From an uncultured Bacilli bacterium (GTDB lineage: Bacteria > Bacillota_I > Bacilli_A > RF39 > UBA660), in the NCBI GenBank assembly GCA_934140355.1, contig CAKPBH010000019.1:1-25653 (forward strand): a stretch of 25,653 nt of DNA, given 5' to 3'. The notes beneath the pieces are model-generated. The model had not been told where the DNA came from and ran no database searches. It saw nothing but the letters and a program-made list of their open reading frames with translations. Position numbers and translations under genes: made by a program. Numbering within the stretch: position 1 is the first letter of the stretch; each line of letters opens with the position of its first letter. Below are positions 1 to 9,400 of the stretch, in pieces.

Positions 1-849
1 GGAAATGCCCTTAGAAGAGTAATGTTATCAAGTTTACCAGGAGATGCAATCACTAGCGTAAAAATCGAAGGTGTTGCTCATGAATTTCAAAAAATTGATG
101 GCGTAATTGAAGATGTAACGGCAATCGTTTTAAATTTAAAAAGCGTTGTAATCAAAAATCATTCAGAAAATTATGATTATATTTTAAGAATTCATAAAGA
201 CACTGAAGGAGAAGTGTACGCAAGGGATATTGAAGCAGATACAGATATCGAAATCCTAAATCCTGATCAATTAATTTGTACTCTAGCAGAAGGTGCTAGT
301 ATCGATATGGAAATGACAATTGGTCACGGAAGAGGATACAATAGAGCAGAAGAAAACAAAGCTTTATATGGAGAAGGTGCTAAACAAAACACAATATTTA
401 TTGATAGTCTATTTTCTCCTATCGAAAGAATCAATTATGAAGTAGAAAACGCTCGTGTTGGACAAGATAATAACTATGACAAATTAATCTTAGAAGTATG
501 GACAAATGGATCAATCACTCCAGAAGAATCTGTTGCTCTAGCAAGTAGAATTTTAATTGAGCACTTTAATATTTTAGCAGATTTAAATGAAATTGCTGAT
601 GAAACAGGATTAATGAGTTCTAAAGCAGAAGATCCTAATCAAAAAGCATTAGAGACTTCTATTGATGACTTAGATTTAAGTGTTAGAGCATATAACTGCT
701 TAAAGCGTGCTGGCATTTTAACATTACATGATCTTGTTGATAAGAGTGAAAATGAAATGATGAAAATCCGTAACTTAGGAAAGAAATCATTAAAAGAAGT
801 TATTGATAAAGTAAAAAGTATGGGTCTTAACTTTAGAGATGACGATTAA
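1..849 (+). CDS. rpoA: DNA-directed RNA polymerase subunit alpha (5' end missing)
   Basis: Alpha subunit of RNA polymerase: its N-terminal domain dimerises to nucleate the core enzyme and its C-terminal domain contacts UP elements and activators. The reading frame is open from base 1, where GNALRRV leads into MLSSLPGDAITSVKIEG, the classic alpha N-terminal segment, so the real start lies left of the window and the methionine at base 22 is internal. About 282 residues are visible, so roughly 30-40 N-terminal residues are missing relative to the usual ~315-330. The last ~65 residues form the alpha-CTD helix-hairpin-helix region, with LDLSVRAYNCLKRAGI and IRNLGKKSLKEV. It is followed after 16 bp by rplQ, the standard order. 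Confidence 0.97.
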   Translation, partial: GNALRRVMLSSLPGDAITSVKIEGVAHEFQKIDGVIEDVTAIVLNLKSVVIKNHSENYDYILRIHKDTEGEVYARDIEADTDIEILNPDQLICTLAEGASIDMEMTIGHGRGYNRAEENKALYGEGAKQNTIFIDSLFSPIERINYEVENARVGQDNNYDKLILEVWTNGSITPEESVALASRILIEHFNILADLNEIADETGLMSSKAEDPNQKALETSIDDLDLSVRAYNCLKRAGILTLHDLVDKSENEMMKIRNLGKKSLKEVIDKVKSMGLNFRDDD

Positions 850-865
850 TTAGAAGGAGGATATT

Positions 866-1207
866 ATGGCTTATAGAAAATTAGGTAGAGACAACAAACA
901 TAGAAGAAGTATGTTAGCAAGCCTAACAAAGCAACTAATTTTAAATGAAAGCATTACCACAACAGAAACAAGAGCAAAAGAAGTTAGAAAATGCTTTGAT
1001 AAAATGGTTACTTATGGAAAGAAAAACACTTTAGTAACACGTAGACTTGCATTAGCGTTTCTACATAACGATGAAGAATGCGTAAACAAAGTATTCAACG
1101 ACCTTGCAAAAAGATATGAAGATAGACAAGGTGGATATACAAGAATCATTAAAACAGAAGAAAGACGTGGAGATAACGCTTTAATGGTTATCTTAAAATT
1201 AGTTTAA
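866..1207 (+). CDS. rplQ: 50S ribosomal protein L17
   Basis: Large-subunit ribosomal protein L17, which lies near the polypeptide exit tunnel. The start MAYRKLGRDNKHRRSML is the conserved L17 signature, followed by LILNESITTTETRAKEVR and, at the C-terminus, GGYTRIIKTEERRGDNA. At 113 residues it is close to the usual 115-127. A strong ribosome site AGAAGGAGG sits just before the ATG. It is the last gene of the rpoA operon and is followed 9 bp later by a terminator hairpin. Confidence 0.97.
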   Translation: MAYRKLGRDNKHRRSMLASLTKQLILNESITTTETRAKEVRKCFDKMVTYGKKNTLVTRRLALAFLHNDEECVNKVFNDLAKRYEDRQGGYTRIIKTEERRGDNALMVILKLV

Positions 1208-1216
1208 TCGATAGAG

Positions 1217-1257
1217 AAAGTTGTTATGAAATAGTAGATTTTATAATGACTTTTTTT
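1217..1257 (+). terminator. Rho-independent terminator after rplQ
   Basis: The arms 1217-1232 and 1238-1253 pair over 16 positions with a five-base loop (AGTAG). Three of the pairs are G-U wobbles and the rest Watson-Crick. The 3' arm runs into a stretch of seven T. It begins 9 bp after the rplQ stop, so it ends the ribosomal-protein operon. Confidence 0.8.
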
Positions 1258-1409
1258 GTGCTTCAAATTTGAAAAAATTTATGTTTCTTTGAAGGTCTTT
1301 AAAAATTTAAAATTGGTATTAAATGCTCTATTAATCAATATTTTTTACTAGGTTTATCCATTTTTGAAGAATCTATTTTGGGATAATTATTTTTATTTTT
1401 TTTACTTTA

Positions 1410-1439
1410 TTGACAAGTTGGTATTATTCAAGTTAAAAT
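1410..1439 (+). promoter_or_regulatory. Probable sigma-A promoter of the addB unit
   Basis: A perfect -35 box TTGACA (1410-1415) is followed after 18 bp by TAAAAT (1434-1439), five of six bases of the -10 consensus. It lies 34 bp upstream of the addB start, in the non-coding stretch 1258-1473, where nothing else is recognisable. The match is by eye; no transcript data exist here. Confidence 0.55.
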
Positions 1440-1473
1440 GATATTAACTTAAACTTTAGGAAGTAGGGATAGA

Positions 1474-3852
1474 ATGGAAGAGTTAAAGATTTTAGATAAT
1501 ACGATTTTGATTGTGATGGATGAAGATAAAGAAAATGTTATTCAATATTTTAGTGAAAAGAAGAGAAGGCATGCGAAAATATTTACCCTATCTGAATTTA
1601 TGAATCAGTATTATTTTTCTTATGATGAACGTGCGATTTATTATTTAAAGTGTCATTATCAATTTCAGTATGATGTTAGTTTGATGTATTTATCTTTGTT
1701 GTATGATGTTATCGATACTAATATTTTGGATGAAAAGGTTAGGATGCTGCAAGAGATAAAACGTGAGTTAGAAGAGCATCATCTTCTTTTCTTTCATCCT
1801 TATTTTCGTGAGTATTTAGAGGATAAAGAGATTTTATTTTTTGATGTTTTTTTTGATTCTAGGGCACAGAAGTTATACTCTGATTTAGAGAAAAATTTTA
1901 AGGTAAGTAAATTTTATCTAGAAAGGGAGATTTATAATCAGGAAGTAATGTATGAGTTTTCTGATATTGAGACTGAGGTTGTTTATGTGGCGAGTTCTAT
2001 TTTAGAAAAAATTAAAGGAGGAACTCTACCTTCCCAGATTAAATTATGTGGTGTTACGGGAGAATATTTACCAGTTGTAAAACGTGTTTTTTCTTGGTTT
2101 TCCTTACCACTTAATTTATCAGATAATTATTTATATGGGACAGTGATGGGGCAAGACTTTTTGGCGCTTTTGGAGAGTGATATTTTTCTAACAATGGATT
2201 CTTTTTCTAAAAAATATGCACTTAAACAAAAAGAAGAAGTAGAAATATTTGAGATGATTTGTGATATTGTGAATCGTTATTCATGGGTAGATGACTATTT
2301 AGAAGTAAGGGACTTTTTGATTCATGATTTTAAGCAGGCTAAAATAAAGGGAAATGTAGATAGTAATGCAATTGAAGTTCTTTCTCATTTGAGAAATGTT
2401 CATGATGATAGTATCGTCTTTTTGCTTGGTTTTAATCAGGGACTTATTCCTAAGTTAAAACGAGACGAGGGTTATTTTAATGATACTTTGAAGAAAAAGT
2501 TAGGTTTATTTACGACAGGGGATGAGAATAAGCTTGAGAAGGAAAGATGGCTTCAAGAGATAAGTCATGTTAAAAATTTGGTGATTACTTCGAAGAAAAA
2601 GAGTCCTTTGGGAGATTTTTATCTATCTAGTTTGAATGATGATTTAAAAATGCGAGTAGAAGAGGGAAAAATTACTTATTTATATTCGAATCTTTATAAT
2701 CAGTTAATGTTAGGAGAAAAGTTGGATACTTTAGTGAAATATAATGAGCGGGAGGATGATTTAGATTATCTTTATCAAGGATATCGTGATATTCCTTATT
2801 TAACTTATGATTCTTCTTTTACGGGAATTGATAAGGAGAAGTTAAGAGAGTATTTGAAAGGCAAGTTTACGTTATCTTATAGTGCAATGAATAGTTATTA
2901 CCAATGTGGGTTTCGCTACTACTTAAGTAATATTTTAAAATTGAATTTATCTCCTCATACTTTTTATACGGTTTTGGGAAATATTTTTCATGAGGTTTTG
3001 TCTTCCTATAAGAGGAGTGATTTTGATTTTGATTTGATTTATGATAGAGTAGTAGAAAAATATGGCGAGGTTTATTCTTATGATGCTAGAGAACGTTTTT
3101 TCTTAAAAAATTTAAAGGGAGAATTAAAGTTTATTCTTGATACCATTTTAGAACAAGAAGAGTTTTCTCAATTGGCGGAGGTTTATGTTGAAGAGCGGGT
3201 AGTTAAAAATTATCAGAAAGACTCCTATGAGGTTTGTTTTAAGGGCTTTGTTGATAAGATGTTAGTAAGTTCGGATAAAAAATTCATCTCTATTATTGAT
3301 TATAAAACAGGAAATCCTAATTTGAATTTGAATGACACGATTTATGGGCTGGATTTGCAGTTACCAATTTATCTTTTCTTGGCGAAGAATAAGTTTCCAG
3401 AGGCTAGAATTATTGGGTTTTATTTGCAAAAAATTTTAAATAATGAAATTAAACGTGATAATCAACACTCTTATCTTGAATTAAAGAAGGAGAATTTGAA
3501 GTTACAGGGATATAGTAATTCCGATACGAAGATTTTGTCTTTATTTGATAATAGTTATTTTGATAGCAAAGTGATTAAGGGAATGAAAATGACTTCTAAG
3601 GGGCTTGGAACAAAAAAAGTATTAGATGATTTTCAAATGGAGAATTTGAGTGCTTTAGCAGAAGTGAAGATAAAAGAGGCGATTAAGGGAATCATTGATG
3701 CTAATTTTTCTATTAATCCTAAGCGAATTGGAAATGATAATGTAGGTTGTAAGTATTGTTTGTATCGGGATATTTGTTTTATGAATGAAAAAGATATTGT
3801 TGATTTAAAAGAATATAAGAATTTAGAATTTTTGGAAGGTGAAAATACTTAA
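1474..3852 (+). CDS. addB: AddB-type ATP-dependent helicase/deoxyribonuclease subunit B (short form)
   Basis: Partner of AddA in the AddAB helicase-nuclease, which resects double-strand breaks for RecA loading. The C-terminal part carries the RecB-type PD-(D/E)XK nuclease: GFVDKM then IIDYKTG with D609 and K611, followed by LDLQLPIYLF. The AddB iron-sulfur cysteines are all visible: C478 in SYYQCGF, then C759, C762 and C768 spaced C-x2-C-x5-C in GCKYCLYRDIC. The N-terminal helicase-like part is degenerate: no Walker A is seen at the start, and at 792 residues the protein is clearly shorter than Bacillus AddB (about 1,160). A duplicate of its last 93 bp lies downstream at 5634. addA follows two genes later, supporting the assignment. 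Confidence 0.88.
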   Translation: MEELKILDNTILIVMDEDKENVIQYFSEKKRRHAKIFTLSEFMNQYYFSYDERAIYYLKCHYQFQYDVSLMYLSLLYDVIDTNILDEKVRMLQEIKRELEEHHLLFFHPYFREYLEDKEILFFDVFFDSRAQKLYSDLEKNFKVSKFYLEREIYNQEVMYEFSDIETEVVYVASSILEKIKGGTLPSQIKLCGVTGEYLPVVKRVFSWFSLPLNLSDNYLYGTVMGQDFLALLESDIFLTMDSFSKKYALKQKEEVEIFEMICDIVNRYSWVDDYLEVRDFLIHDFKQAKIKGNVDSNAIEVLSHLRNVHDDSIVFLLGFNQGLIPKLKRDEGYFNDTLKKKLGLFTTGDENKLEKERWLQEISHVKNLVITSKKKSPLGDFYLSSLNDDLKMRVEEGKITYLYSNLYNQLMLGEKLDTLVKYNEREDDLDYLYQGYRDIPYLTYDSSFTGIDKEKLREYLKGKFTLSYSAMNSYYQCGFRYYLSNILKLNLSPHTFYTVLGNIFHEVLSSYKRSDFDFDLIYDRVVEKYGEVYSYDARERFFLKNLKGELKFILDTILEQEEFSQLAEVYVEERVVKNYQKDSYEVCFKGFVDKMLVSSDKKFISIIDYKTGNPNLNLNDTIYGLDLQLPIYLFLAKNKFPEARIIGFYLQKILNNEIKRDNQHSYLELKKENLKLQGYSNSDTKILSLFDNSYFDSKVIKGMKMTSKGLGTKKVLDDFQMENLSALAEVKIKEAIKGIIDANFSINPKRIGNDNVGCKYCLYRDICFMNEKDIVDLKEYKNLEFLEGENT
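3755..3847 (+). repeat. Direct repeat copy 1 (3' end of addB)
   Basis: These 93 bp inside the 3' end of addB recur at 5634-5726 in the same orientation with five mismatches, by hand alignment without gaps. The two copies bracket the ABC exporter gene at 3888-5618, with a repeat-to-repeat offset of 1,879 bp. Confidence 0.9.
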
Positions 3853-3887
3853 GAAGATTTATCTAAAAATAAAGTGAGGTGTAGTTG

Positions 3888-5618
3888 GTGAAGTTTTTTG
3901 AAAATATTAAATATTTATTGAAATATACAAAGAATAGTAGAAAATATATTATTTCTTATATTATTTTTTCTATTACTTTAAGTTTAATTGGTGTTCTTAT
4001 TCCTTTTGTAGTGGCGATGCAGCTTGTTAAGTTTACAAATGGCCTTTGGAATGAATTAATTATCTTTACTTTGATGGTTGCACTTTTAAATATTTTAAAA
4101 GAAGCAAATGGTTTTTTAATTGCTATTAGTTCAGAAAAATTATCACAAATGGTTGTACGAGAAATTCAAGTAGAAATGGCTAGAGAAATTTTAAAAATGG
4201 AATTATCAAGTATTGATCGAGAAGGTAATGGAGTATTTATTCAAAGATTAACTGATGATGTTAATAGTGTTTCTAATATTTTTACTTATGGAATTAGTGA
4301 CTTATCTAGAATGATTGCTCAAATTGGTATTTTTATTTTTGTTTATTTTATTAATATTTATTTAGGGATATATTTTTCGGCTTTTATTTTAATCTTTTTC
4401 TTGTTTGGCCGATATCGATTTATTTATTTAAAAAAGAAGGAGGAGAGATATAAAGATAAAAAAGAGGAAATGACTGGATTTACTACTGAGTTGGTTAGAG
4501 GAATTCGGGATATTAAGATGTTAAATGCAGAAGAATCTTTTATGAAAAAGGTTGTTTCTAATGTTTTAGAGTTAAACGGAAAAAAATATGTTTTAAATAA
4601 GGTTGATAATATTTTTTGGCTTTTATGGTCAGTAATTTTCTCTTTTTATGAGGTATTTTTGATTTTATTACTTATCTTTTTAATTTGTCAAAATCAACTT
4701 AGTTTGGCGATGGGCATTGTTGTTTTTAATTATAAAAATACTATTAGTAACTTGATTTTTTCGGTAAATTATTGGATGGATGCTTTAAGAGAATTTCAAG
4801 TTTCTGCTACTAGAATTATAGAAATTTTATCGGGAAGTAAATTTAAAAAAGAACACTTTGGCCAAAGACATTTGGAGAAAGTTCATGGTGATTTTTCCTT
4901 TCAAAATGTAGAATTTTCTTATCAAAATGGGGGAAGAAAGGTCTTAGATGGTCTTACTTTTTCGGTTCGTGCTAATGAAACAGTTGCTTTTGTGGGGAAA
5001 AGTGGAGTTGGGAAAACAACGGTATTTAACCTGTTATGTAAACTTTATGATGCGAATGGGGGAATAATTACAATTGATGGTGTTAATATTCAAGATCTAG
5101 ATAAAGATAGTATTCGTGGAAATATTACCATCATTTCCCAAAATCCTTATATTTTTAATATGAGTATTCGTGATAATTTAAAATTGGTAAAAGAGGATTT
5201 AACGGAAGAAGAAATGATAGAAGCTTGTAAAATGGCTAGTTTGTCCGATTATATTGAAAGTTTGGAAAAGAAATATGATACTATTGTTGGAGAAGGAGGC
5301 ATTACTTTATCAGGAGGGGAAAGACAACGACTTGCAATTGCACGTGCCTTCATTCAAAAAACAGAGATTATTTTGTTTGATGAAGCTACAAGTTCTCTTG
5401 ATAATGAAACACAGGAGAAAATTCAAAAGGCAATTGATCATTTGAAGAAAGATTATACTATTTTAATTATTGCCCATCGCTTGTCTACTGTTTTGAATGC
5501 AGATAAAATTTTTTATTTAGAAGATGGACAGGTAAAGGCGATTGGAACACATGAACAATTACTAAGAGATTGTTTGGAATATAAAAGGTTATATGAAAGT
5601 GAAATAAAAAAGTCATAA
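3888..5618 (+). CDS. ABC transporter, fused membrane domain and ATPase (exporter type)
   Basis: A half-transporter that probably dimerises to export a lipid, peptide or drug; the substrate cannot be read from the sequence. Residues ~15-300 hold about six membrane helices, followed by an ABC ATPase from ~335. The Walker A GKSGVGKTT is near residue 370, the signature is LSGGERQRLAIARA, Walker B is IILFDEATSSLD and the H-loop is IIAHRLST. At ~576 residues it is a normal length. Start: GTG at 3888 has eight bases after the GAGG of the ribosome site; a TTG at 3885 is the alternative. It sits between addB and its duplicated tail, so it appears inserted into the addAB region and is unlikely to be functionally tied to AddAB. 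Confidence 0.9.
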   Translation: MKFFENIKYLLKYTKNSRKYIISYIIFSITLSLIGVLIPFVVAMQLVKFTNGLWNELIIFTLMVALLNILKEANGFLIAISSEKLSQMVVREIQVEMAREILKMELSSIDREGNGVFIQRLTDDVNSVSNIFTYGISDLSRMIAQIGIFIFVYFINIYLGIYFSAFILIFFLFGRYRFIYLKKKEERYKDKKEEMTGFTTELVRGIRDIKMLNAEESFMKKVVSNVLELNGKKYVLNKVDNIFWLLWSVIFSFYEVFLILLLIFLICQNQLSLAMGIVVFNYKNTISNLIFSVNYWMDALREFQVSATRIIEILSGSKFKKEHFGQRHLEKVHGDFSFQNVEFSYQNGGRKVLDGLTFSVRANETVAFVGKSGVGKTTVFNLLCKLYDANGGIITIDGVNIQDLDKDSIRGNITIISQNPYIFNMSIRDNLKLVKEDLTEEEMIEACKMASLSDYIESLEKKYDTIVGEGGITLSGGERQRLAIARAFIQKTEIILFDEATSSLDNETQEKIQKAIDHLKKDYTILIIAHRLSTVLNADKIFYLEDGQVKAIGTHEQLLRDCLEYKRLYESEIKKS

Positions 5619-5633
5619 TGATGATAAAAGATA

Positions 5634-5734
5634 ATTGTTTGTATCGGGATATTTGTTTTATGAATGAAAAAAATATTGTTGATTTAAAAGAATATAAGAA
5701 TTTAGAATTTTTGGGGGAAGAAAATATAAATTAA
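5634..5734 (+). pseudogene. Duplicated addB tail (remnant), direct repeat copy 2
   Basis: Bases 5634-5726 copy addB 3755-3847 with five mismatches. In the matching frame it still reads CLYRDICFMNEKNIVDL and onward through ~30 residues to a TAA at 5732-5734, differing from AddB by one D-to-N change and a changed tail. It contains only two of the three clustered iron-sulfur cysteines and no nuclease, so it cannot work as AddB. ATG codons at 5618 (overlapping the exporter stop as TAATG) and 5621 are in frame, so a peptide of ~38 residues is formally possible, but there is no obvious ribosome site. It most likely marks the original addB end before the exporter gene arrived. Confidence 0.85.
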
Positions 5735-5749
5735 TTAGGAGTTGATGTT

Positions 5750-6400
5750 ATGTATACGAGGGAAGAACTTGCTAATAAGGCAGAGGTATCGGTTCAAAAG
5801 ATAAAAGAATATGAGGATGAGGATTACTTTCATTCTACTTGTAATTTTATAACGGGAAATCATTATTACAATGATTCTAAACCTATATTGTTATCTTTTC
5901 TTCAGTGTTTAGAGAAAAAAGGAATGTCTCATGAGGAAATTTGGGAAGTTTTGAATGGAACAAAATCGAAGGAAATTGAACGGTTAGAAAAGGAAAACTA
6001 TATTAAAAGTGTTGATTTTTCGATTATTTCTGGGAATTATCGAGATTATGTTAAATGGAATGGGAAAAAGGATGAAAATTCTATTGAAGCACATGAAATA
6101 AAATGCAATAATGCTAAATATTATATTATTTTAGATGAAGATAGATTTTATGGAGATTTTTTGGTCTATTATCATGAAAATACTATTTTTGAAAATAGTT
6201 TACTTGTTTGTAATGATGTTTTATTTAAAAATGTGATTGATTATTTAAAAGGGGAAGGTTATTTGTATATTACTTATTATGAATATGAAAAAGAGAAAAC
6301 AACTATTCAATATTTAAAAGATAAATATTTAGCAGAAGTAATAGAGGACAATGTTTTATTTGGAAATATTTTGTTTGTAAAACTAAAGATTGTATTATAG
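5750..6400 (+). CDS. MerR-like DNA-binding protein with unknown C-terminal domain
   Basis: Residues 1-75 resemble a MerR-family winged helix-turn-helix: YTREELANKAEVSVQKIKEY, an aromatic-rich wing, then a helix with GMSHEEIWEVL. Residues ~85-216 are not recognised; they are rich in Y, N and D with alternating strand-like stretches (KYYIILDEDRFYGDFLVYY, LLVCNDVLFKNVIDYL) and end in a hydrophobic strand. No cysteine pattern for metal sensing is apparent. A ribosome site TTAGGAG lies 8 bp before the ATG. The stop is 16 bp before the addA start, so it is co-transcribed with addA. Whether it regulates addAB, the exporter, or something else is unknown; the family call is moderate and the function is open. 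Confidence 0.6.
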   Translation: MYTREELANKAEVSVQKIKEYEDEDYFHSTCNFITGNHYYNDSKPILLSFLQCLEKKGMSHEEIWEVLNGTKSKEIERLEKENYIKSVDFSIISGNYRDYVKWNGKKDENSIEAHEIKCNNAKYYIILDEDRFYGDFLVYYHENTIFENSLLVCNDVLFKNVIDYLKGEGYLYITYYEYEKEKTTIQYLKDKYLAEVIEDNVLFGNILFVKLKIVL

Positions 6401-6416
6401 GATGGGAGTGATTTTT

Positions 6417-9400
6417 ATGATACCAGTAAAGCCAGAAGGGGTAACTTGGACAGATGAACAGTGGGAAGCAATTTATGAAGATGGTAAAAATATTATTGTT
6501 TCGGCAGGTGCTGGTTCGGGGAAGACTGCTGTTTTGACGGAGAGAGTAATTCGTAAATTGAGGGATGGGGTTGATGTTAATCGGCTGCTTATCTTAACTT
6601 TTACGAAGGCCGCCGCGGGAGAGATGGCAGATAGAATTCGCAAGAAGATAAAAAAAATACCGGAATTAAGGGAGCAATTGGATTTACTTGATTCTGCTTA
6701 TATTACGACTTTTGATAGTTTTGCTTTATCTATCGTAAAAAAGTATCATTATCTTCTTAATGTGGATTCTAATATAGGAATTATTGATTCTAGTGTTATT
6801 ACTTTGGAAAAATTACGGATTATGGATGAGATTTTTCTTGCTTATTATGAGGAAGAGAATCCAAAGTTTTTGAAGATGATTCGTACATTTTGTACAAAGG
6901 ATGATGAGGATATTAAGAGTTCTATTTTAAGAATTAGTAATCAATTGGATTTATTATCGGATAAGACTTTATATTTAAATGAATATATGGATAAGTATTA
7001 TCATGAAGAGAGATTAAAAGAGTGTGTTTTAGAATATTTTTCGTTAATTCAAGAAAAAATTGATTTTATTTTTCAGACGGTTGATGATATTTCTTTGCTT
7101 GATTCTGAGTTTGCGATTAAACTGGAGGAGTCTTTAGAGATTCTTCGGGGGATTACTTGCTATAACGATATTCGAAGTCATTTAAATGTTAAATTGCCGT
7201 CCGCTCCAAGAGGTAGTGAGGAAGATCTAAAGAAGTTAAAGGCTAAAATTAGTGATACGATTAAGGAAATTAAGACTTTAGCCATTTACTCGGATGAAGA
7301 AGAAATTATTGATACTCTTAAAAATACTTCTGATACGGTTTCAATGATGATTGAGATTATTCTAAAGTTTACGGAGAAAATGAGGCAATATAAGAGAGAA
7401 AAAGGGGCTTATGAATTTAATGATATTGCGATTATGGCCATTGATGTTGTTAAAAATAATGATTGGGTAAGGGCGGAGCTTACCAATTATTTTCAAGAGA
7501 TTATGATTGATGAATATCAGGATACGAATGATTTGCAAGAAGAATTTATTTCTTTGATTAGTCAACATAATGTTTATATGGTAGGTGATATTAAACAATC
7601 TATTTATCGCTTTCGTAATGCAAATCCTTATATTTTTAAGAATAAATATGATTTATACCAGGAGAGTAATGTTGATAAGAAAATTGATTTGAATAAGAAT
7701 TTTCGTTCCAGAAGGGAAGTTTTAGAGAATATTAATACGATATTTACTTTGATTATGAATGATACTTTAGGAGGGGCTAATTATTTAGAAAGTCATCAGA
7801 TGATTTTTGGTAATGAGGCTTATATAAAGGAAGATACTTTAACTTCTCATGAGATGGAGATTGTTCGCTACGATTATTTAAAAGAGGATGGTTTTAGCAA
7901 AGATGAGATTGAAGCCTTTATTATTGCTCGTGATATTTTAGATAAAGTAGGGTCTGGGTATTTGGTTTTTGATAAAGAAGATGGTGTTTTAAGGAAGGCT
8001 ACTTATTGTGATTTTGCTATTATTATGGATAGGGCTACTACTTTTGATTTGTATAAAAAAATTTTTGGCTTTTTAGGTATTCCTCTTACGATTTTAAAAA
8101 ATGAGAAGATGAATGATGAAAATGATATTTTGGTTATTTGTAATTTGATTAAACTGATTTTAAAACTGTATAAGCAAGAGATAGATACCGAATTTAAGTA
8201 TTTGTTTATTAGTATTGCTAGAAGTTTTTTATATGCGATGTCGGATGAGGAGATTTTTTCTTATTTTATTTCTAATAATTATTTAAAAAGTGATCTTGTT
8301 TCTAAGTGTTTGCTATTATCTAGGCGGCTATCTTATACGACACCTCATCAGTTAATTGATGATATTGTTTCTACTTTTTCTTTTTATGAGAAGTATATTA
8401 CGGTAGGAGATATTCGTGGGGGAATTGTGAAGTTATCTAAAGTTCGGGAGATGGCGGTTAATTTAGAGGCTTTGGGATATTCGATTGAAGAATTTTCTTC
8501 TCATTTATCTTCTCTTTTAGATAAAGGAATTGAAATGCAATATGAAGTTAATGATAATGGGTCTGATTCGGTTAAGTTAATGACGATTCATAAATCAAAG
8601 GGATTAGAGTATCCAGTTTGCTATTTTAGTGGGTTATATAAAAAGTTTAATATTAGTGATTTAAAAGAGCGGTTTTTATATGATAAAACTTATGGCATTA
8701 TTGCCCCTTATTTTAATGAGGGAATTGGGGAAGTGATTTGGAAAGATTTGGTGCGTGATAAGTATTTAAAAGAAGAAATATCTGAAAAGATCCGTTTGTT
8801 TTATGTTGCCTTAACGAGGGCAAGGGAGAAGATGATTATGGTACTTCCTAGTTGTGATAAGGAAGATAGTTTATCTTCGGCAACGGTTTTGAGCGATACC
8901 ATTAAAAAGAATTTTCGGACACTTGGGGATATGATTGATTTTATTTCTTTTCGCCTTTCTTCTTATGAAAAGAAGGTATCACTTGCGGATGTTCATTTGA
9001 CGCATGATTATGCTTATTTAAAAAAGAGTAATTATCAAGATTCTCTTTGTCAAGTTGATAAGAAGATAGAAGTATTTTCTTATCATCATGAGCCTTCTTT
9101 AGGGAAAAGTGAGGTTAAGAATTTTTCTCTGAAAAATCATGAAATTATGAGTAAGAGTCAGTATGAGGTCATGAGGCTAGGGACGATGGTTCATGAATAT
9201 TTGGAGTATTTTTCTTTTCGCAGTCCTAATTATGAAAAAATTTTAGATGAACGAGTGAGAAAAATGATAAAAACTTTAATGAATTCTCCCTTGCTTGGTA
9301 GGATAGATGAGGCTAAGATTTATCAAGAATATGAATTTGTTTTTGAGGAAGATGGAGAGAAGTTTCATGGAATTATTGATTTGATGTTAGAATATGATGA

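Noticed and set aside
5254..5445. Plus-strand frame of 63 codons inside the ABC exporter gene
   Set aside because: Shadow frame within the conserved ATPase domain; the main frame carries all the motifs.
6390..6416. Upstream TTG start for addA
   Set aside because: It overlaps the previous gene and lacks a ribosome site; ATG 6417 has GGGAG at the right distance.
7362..7598. Minus-strand frame of 78 codons inside addA
   Set aside because: Antisense to conserved helicase motifs, composition typical of reverse AT-rich coding DNA, no ribosome site.
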